Below are positions 60,394 to 64,000 of a stretch of 64,000 nucleotides of DNA, piece by piece. Positions within the stretch are counted from its first letter, which is position 1; every line of letters begins with the position of its first letter. The stretch spans positions 1 through 64,000 of the forward strand of contig CACZJF010000006.1 in NCBI GenBank assembly GCA_902781455.1, read 5' to 3'. The stretch is from an uncultured Lachnospiraceae bacterium. Its GTDB lineage: Bacteria > Bacillota > Clostridia > Lachnospirales > Lachnospiraceae. The position numbers and the translations under genes were made by a program. The notes beneath the pieces were generated by a model. The model was not told the DNA's origin and did no database searches. It saw nothing but the letters and a program-made list of their open reading frames with translations.

Positions 60394-62775
60394 ATGGCTA
60401 TGGAGATTGTACCGGCCATGGAAGCCGGAACAAATCTGAACAGTGAAACACATGCTCCGGCTGAGCAGCAGGCCAGCCGGAGGCTTTCTGATGCGGAACG
60501 GGACCAGATTCTGAAAGCGGATTCCTCCGCCAAGGCCATGCAGGATTACACCAGCCCGCAGGAACTTTACGGAGAGCTTGTTGCCGGTATCCGCAAGTAT
60601 CATCCTTCCGAAGATCTTTCCATGATCGACAAGGCGTACCGGATCGCTTACGAAGCACATAAAACACAGAAGAGAAAGTCAGGGGAGCCCTACATCATCC
60701 ACCCGCTCTGTGTCGCGATTATCCTCGCGGATCTCGAGCTGGACAAGGAGACGATTGTTGCGGGGCTCCTTCATGATGTCGTGGAAGATACCATCATGAC
60801 GGAGGAAGAGATCCATCATGAGTTCGGCCCGGAGGTTGCCCTTCTGGTTGACGGCGTCACCAAACTGGGCAGGCTGAATTATTCCACTGACAAGCTGGAT
60901 ACACAGGCAGAGAATCTCAGGAAGATGTTCCTTGCGATGGCGAAGGACATACGGGTTATCCTGATCAAGCTGGCAGACCGTCTGCACAATATGCGCACGC
61001 TCCAGTATATGCGGCCTGAGAAGCAGAAGGAGAAGGCAAGAGAGACCCGGGAGATCTACGCGCCCATCGCGCAGCGGCTTGGTATCAGCAAGATCAAGGT
61101 CGAGCTGGACGATCTGTCCCTGAAGTACCTGGAGCCTGAGGTCTACTATGACCTGGTGGAGAAGGTATCCCTGAAGAAGGGAGAGCGGCAGTCGTTCATC
61201 AATGAGATCGTGCGCAATGTCGAGGTTCATATCAGCAAGGCGGGGATTCACGCGGAGATCTACGGACGGGCCAAGCATCTGTTTTCCATCTATAAGAAGA
61301 TGGTGAATCAGGGCAAGACCATCGACCAGATCTATGATCTCTTTGCGGTGCGCATTATTGTCGATACGGTCAGGGACTGTTACGGGGCGCTTGGTGTGAT
61401 CCATGAGATGTACAAGCCTGTGCCGGGACGGTTCAAGGACTACATCGCGATGCCGAAGCAGAATATGTACCAGTCGCTCCACACGACGCTGATCGGACCG
61501 GGCGGGACACCGTTTGAAATCCAGATCAGGACATTTGACATGCACCGTGTGGCGGAATATGGTATCGCCGCGCACTGGAAATACAAGGAGGCCTCAGACG
61601 GGAAGCGGGTCAGCACGCAGCAGCAGGAGGAGGAGAAGCTCATCTGGCTGCGCCAGATTCTCGAGTGGCAGCAGGAATCGGACAACAAGGAGTTTCTGTC
61701 TCTGCTGAAGAGCGACCTGAACCTGTTTAATGACAGCGTTTACTGCTTCACTCCGAGCGGTGATGTCAAGACGCTGCCGAACGGATCGACGCCGATCGAT
61801 TTTGCCTACAGCATTCATTCGGCTGTCGGCAACACGATGGTCGGCGCGCGGGTGAACGGCAAGCTCGTGACCATCGACTACCAGATTCAGAACGGCGACC
61901 GGATCGAGATCATCACGAATCAGAACTCCAAAGGGCCCAGCGCGGACTGGCTGAAGATCGTCAGAAGTACGCAGGCAAAGAATAAGATCAATCAGTGGTT
62001 CAAGCATGAGCGCAAGGAAGAAAACATCGTCCGGGGCAAGGAACTGCTCGCTGCTTTCTGCAAGACCAAGGGGCTGAATCTGCCGGATCTTCTGAAGCCG
62101 GAATACACGGAAGCGGTCACGAAGAAGTATGGCTTCAAGGACTGGGACAGCGTCCTGGCCGCGATCGGGCATGGCGGCCTGAAGGAAGGGCAGATCGTCA
62201 ACAAGCTTCAGGAAGTCTATGACAAGGATCATATCCGGTCGATGACAGACGAGGATATCCTGAACCAGAACATGAAGGGCGACCGCCCGAAGACGACCCG
62301 TTCCCGTACAGGCATCATTGTCCATGGGATCGACGACGTTTCCGTGCGTCTGTCAAAGTGCTGCAGCCCGGTACCGGGAGACGAGATTGTCGGTTTCATC
62401 ACCCGCGGAAGAGGGGTTACCGTCCACAGAAAGGACTGCGAGAATGTCGCCGGCATGAGCGACGAGGAGAAGGCGAGGCTGATCGATGTCGAATGGTCCA
62501 AGGCTTTGCTGAAGGACAGCGGCGGGAACAGTAAGCTGTACATGGCGGAGATCCGGATCTTCGCGCACAACCGGACAGGACTTTTGGTCGATATCACGAA
62601 GATCTTTACGGAGCGGCGCATCGATGTGCGCAGTGTAGCGTCCCGCATGAGCAAGAGCGATACCGTCACGATTATGTACGAATTCCAGGTTCCCGGAAAG
62701 GAAGCGCTTGCTGATCTGATCGGAAAGATCCGTCAGGTGGAAAGCGTGATTGACGTCAGAAGAACAGCGGGGTAA
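60394..62775 (+). CDS. rel: Bifunctional (p)ppGpp synthetase/hydrolase Rel
   Basis: Controls the stringent response. The 793-residue protein contains an HD hydrolase domain (GLLHDVVEDT, DRLHNMRT) with intact ligands and a synthetase domain. In the latter, Arg346-Phe-Lys-Asp349 (GRFKDYIAMPKQNMYQSLHTT) is the RxKD form of bifunctional Rel rather than the ExDD of RelA. A TGS domain (FTPSGDVKTLPNGSTPIDFAY), helical and zinc-finger-like region (CCSPVPGDEIVGFITRGRGVTVHRKDC), and ACT domain follow. The first about 60 residues are not conserved; the true start could be later. Confidence 0.96.
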   Translation: MAMEIVPAMEAGTNLNSETHAPAEQQASRRLSDAERDQILKADSSAKAMQDYTSPQELYGELVAGIRKYHPSEDLSMIDKAYRIAYEAHKTQKRKSGEPYIIHPLCVAIILADLELDKETIVAGLLHDVVEDTIMTEEEIHHEFGPEVALLVDGVTKLGRLNYSTDKLDTQAENLRKMFLAMAKDIRVILIKLADRLHNMRTLQYMRPEKQKEKARETREIYAPIAQRLGISKIKVELDDLSLKYLEPEVYYDLVEKVSLKKGERQSFINEIVRNVEVHISKAGIHAEIYGRAKHLFSIYKKMVNQGKTIDQIYDLFAVRIIVDTVRDCYGALGVIHEMYKPVPGRFKDYIAMPKQNMYQSLHTTLIGPGGTPFEIQIRTFDMHRVAEYGIAAHWKYKEASDGKRVSTQQQEEEKLIWLRQILEWQQESDNKEFLSLLKSDLNLFNDSVYCFTPSGDVKTLPNGSTPIDFAYSIHSAVGNTMVGARVNGKLVTIDYQIQNGDRIEIITNQNSKGPSADWLKIVRSTQAKNKINQWFKHERKEENIVRGKELLAAFCKTKGLNLPDLLKPEYTEAVTKKYGFKDWDSVLAAIGHGGLKEGQIVNKLQEVYDKDHIRSMTDEDILNQNMKGDRPKTTRSRTGIIVHGIDDVSVRLSKCCSPVPGDEIVGFITRGRGVTVHRKDCENVAGMSDEEKARLIDVEWSKALLKDSGGNSKLYMAEIRIFAHNRTGLLVDITKIFTERRIDVRSVASRMSKSDTVTIMYEFQVPGKEALADLIGKIRQVESVIDVRRTAG

Positions 62776-62779
62776 CAAT

Positions 62780-63409
62780 ATGGCGGATATTCGAGTCAGG
62801 TGTCTGGAGCTGGGGGAGCTTCCCACCAACACTTATGTGGTCTGGAATGAAGATACGAAGGAGTGCGTGCTGATCGACCCGTCGGACGGCTTCGACGAGA
62901 TCGTGCAGTGCATGGAGGAGGAGAAGCTCACACCGAAGGCGATCTGGATTACCCACGGCCATGATGACCATATCGGCGCGGTCAATGAGCTGAAGCGTAC
63001 ATACGGACTTCTGGCCTACATCATGAAAGACGAGGAAGAGGCCGTGATCTCCCCCATCTATAATCTGTCCGGGAGAATGGGACACCCAAGGGTTGCAGAG
63101 CCGGATATGACATTTCTGGACCGTCAGACGATAGCGGTGCTTGGCACCAGCATGACGGCGCTTCTGACACCGGGGCATACCGTGGGCGGAGGCTGCTTCT
63201 GGTTCCCGGAAGAGAAGATCATCTTTACGGGGGATACCCTGTTCCTGGAGTCCATCGGAAGGAGTGATTTTCCCGGAGGGGACACGCTTACGCTGCTGCG
63301 CAGTATCAAAGAGACACTGATGGAACTTCCGGATGACACCGTGGTTTTCCCGGGACACGGCCCGGCGACAACCATCGGCCATGAGCGGAAGTACAACCCA
63401 TTCTTGTAA
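62780..63409 (+). CDS. MBL-fold metallohydrolase (glyoxalase II-like)
   Basis: A 209-residue metallo-beta-lactamase-fold hydrolase. The motif THGHDDHIG (two zinc ions) is followed by TPGHTVGGGCF, FTGDTLF and FPGHGPATTIGHE. This ligand set is that of small glyoxalase-II-like proteins common after rel in Firmicutes. The true substrate is unknown; glutathione is not expected in this organism type. The start is 5 nt after the rel stop, so it is surely co-transcribed. Confidence 0.9.
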   Translation: MADIRVRCLELGELPTNTYVVWNEDTKECVLIDPSDGFDEIVQCMEEEKLTPKAIWITHGHDDHIGAVNELKRTYGLLAYIMKDEEEAVISPIYNLSGRMGHPRVAEPDMTFLDRQTIAVLGTSMTALLTPGHTVGGGCFWFPEEKIIFTGDTLFLESIGRSDFPGGDTLTLLRSIKETLMELPDDTVVFPGHGPATTIGHERKYNPFL

Positions 63410-63425
63410 GACAAGAATCCAGGCC

Positions 63426-63461
63426 GCGCCCGGGTGAATGCATCCAGTTCACGCCGGGCGC
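63426..63461 (+). terminator. Hairpin after the MBL hydrolase gene
   Basis: A 13-bp stem with one bulged C: GCGCCCGGGTGAA (63426-63438) with TTCACGCCGGGCGC (63448-63461). Only a short T-stretch follows (CAGCTTTATG), so termination may be partial. Confidence 0.55.
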
Positions 63462-63480
63462 AGCTTTATGAGTAAATGAT

Positions 63481-64000
63481 ATGAACCAGATGAAGCAGAT
63501 TGCGATTATCCTGAATGACAGAAGCTTTGAGTATGATATCTATACGCTGGTGATTGCATTTTTCCCCGGCGTCAGGACCCAGGTGTTTGATCCGGGCACT
63601 GAGCCGGCAGCGAACCCGGATCTGACCGTCCGTGCGATGATCCTGAAGGAGCGCATCTCCCTCGCGGCAGGAGAGGAGAAGCGGGAGATTGTACCGCCGG
63701 CTTCTGCCGACAGAAGCACATATAAGAACCTGATCAAGAGGAACCTTTATGAGATGCTCCGGAAGCTGTGTGGGAAGGATCTTCCGTGGGGAAACCTGAC
63801 CGGGATCCGTCCTGTGAAGCTTGCCATGCAGTTTCTGTCAGAGCAGACTCCAAAGGAGCATGTGCGGCAGGGCACCGGCACAGATCACGCGGCTGCGCCG
63901 GAAGCCGGAGCGGAGCATACAGTCCTGCAGGATACGGAGGCTGACGATGCTTCCAGGCAGATGCAGGAGCGCTATTTTGTCAGTCCGAAGAAAGCGGACC
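63481..64000 (+). CDS. hemZ: Coproporphyrinogen dehydrogenase HemZ-like protein, 5' part
   Basis: The first 173 codons of a protein running off the window. The N-terminal domain of HemZ is recognisable from LIKRNLYEMLRKLCGKDLPWGNLTGIRPVKLAMQFL (about residues 83-118), and the radical SAM part would follow beyond the edge. Residues about 128-158 are an Ala/Glu/Asp-rich insert (TGTDHAAAPEAGAEHTVLQDTEADD). The ATG at 63481 has no strong ribosome-binding site. The order rel-MBL-hemZ is conserved in Firmicutes. HemZ proteins belong to the HemN-like radical SAM group; activity in heme synthesis is not proven here. Confidence 0.85.
   Translation, partial: MNQMKQIAIILNDRSFEYDIYTLVIAFFPGVRTQVFDPGTEPAANPDLTVRAMILKERISLAAGEEKREIVPPASADRSTYKNLIKRNLYEMLRKLCGKDLPWGNLTGIRPVKLAMQFLSEQTPKEHVRQGTGTDHAAAPEAGAEHTVLQDTEADDASRQMQERYFVSPKKAD

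Overview
The window looks like chromosomal DNA of an anaerobic Firmicute of class Clostridia, most likely a Lachnospiraceae-type gut bacterium with fairly GC-rich DNA. This is inferred from gene content: pyruvate:ferredoxin oxidoreductase, PPi-dependent phosphofructokinase next to pyruvate phosphate dikinase, rubredoxin, a CIRCE/HrcA-controlled heat-shock operon, single-chain glycyl-tRNA synthetase, a bifunctional Rel, and strong AGGAGG ribosome-binding sites with consensus sigma-A promoters. No prophage, CRISPR array or defence island is visible. The only mobile DNA is a partial IS3-type end at the left edge.

Layout. 0-6 kb: IS end, small DUF6465-like protein, dtd, an unknown acidic protein, an LCP wall-polymer ligase, asnA (minus), holA and rpsT (minus, TTG start). 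6-20.5 kb: the Firmicute block lepA-hemW and hrcA-grpE-dnaK-dnaJ, split by about 6 kb of cargo (secreted NagZ-like GH3, fructosamine kinase-like protein, HD protein, cation diffusion facilitator, SGNH hydrolase). 20.5-28.3 kb: rubredoxin, a 1007-residue GH3 beta-glucosidase with swapped domains, HAD phosphatase, RNA-methyltransferase-like protein, GNAT protein and an ABC-F ATPase with a degenerate second half. 28.3-29 kb: a 650-bp non-coding region full of degenerate, partly palindromic repeats, then a promoter and leader terminator for nifJ. 29-41 kb: nifJ, an HD nucleotidase-like protein, the AmmeMemoRadiSam pair, a large membrane EAL protein, a Gfo/Idh oxidoreductase, a small Ig-like secreted protein and a DUF1461 membrane protein. 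41-48 kb: M16C protease-era-recO, a lipoprotein and glyQS. 48-53 kb: pfp, ppdK and an HPr-like protein lacking the phosphorylatable histidine. 53-64 kb: membrane GDPD, tRNA-Arg(ACG), truA, zinc-ribbon plus TPM membrane pair, cupin, apt-rel-MBL hydrolase and the 5' part of hemZ.

The metabolic genes fit fermentative growth on plant or host glycans. Beta-glycosides and N-acetylglucosaminides are cleaved by the two GH3 enzymes. Glycolysis is PPi-linked at Pfp and PpdK, and pyruvate is oxidised by PFOR with ferredoxin as acceptor. Housekeeping functions dominate otherwise: translation (rpsT, lepA, era, glyQS, truA, dtd), proteostasis (HrcA regulon) and the stringent response (rel).

The most interesting items are: the 28.3-28.8 kb repeat cluster with a 21-nt exact match 21 kb away before ppdK; terminator-like leaders before nifJ and rubredoxin; the HD / LigB-AMMECR1 fusion / radical SAM trio; the His-less HPr protein beside the PPi-glycolysis genes; the CDF transporter with Asn at both metal sites; and the permuted GH3. 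None is proved to be a new system from sequence alone.
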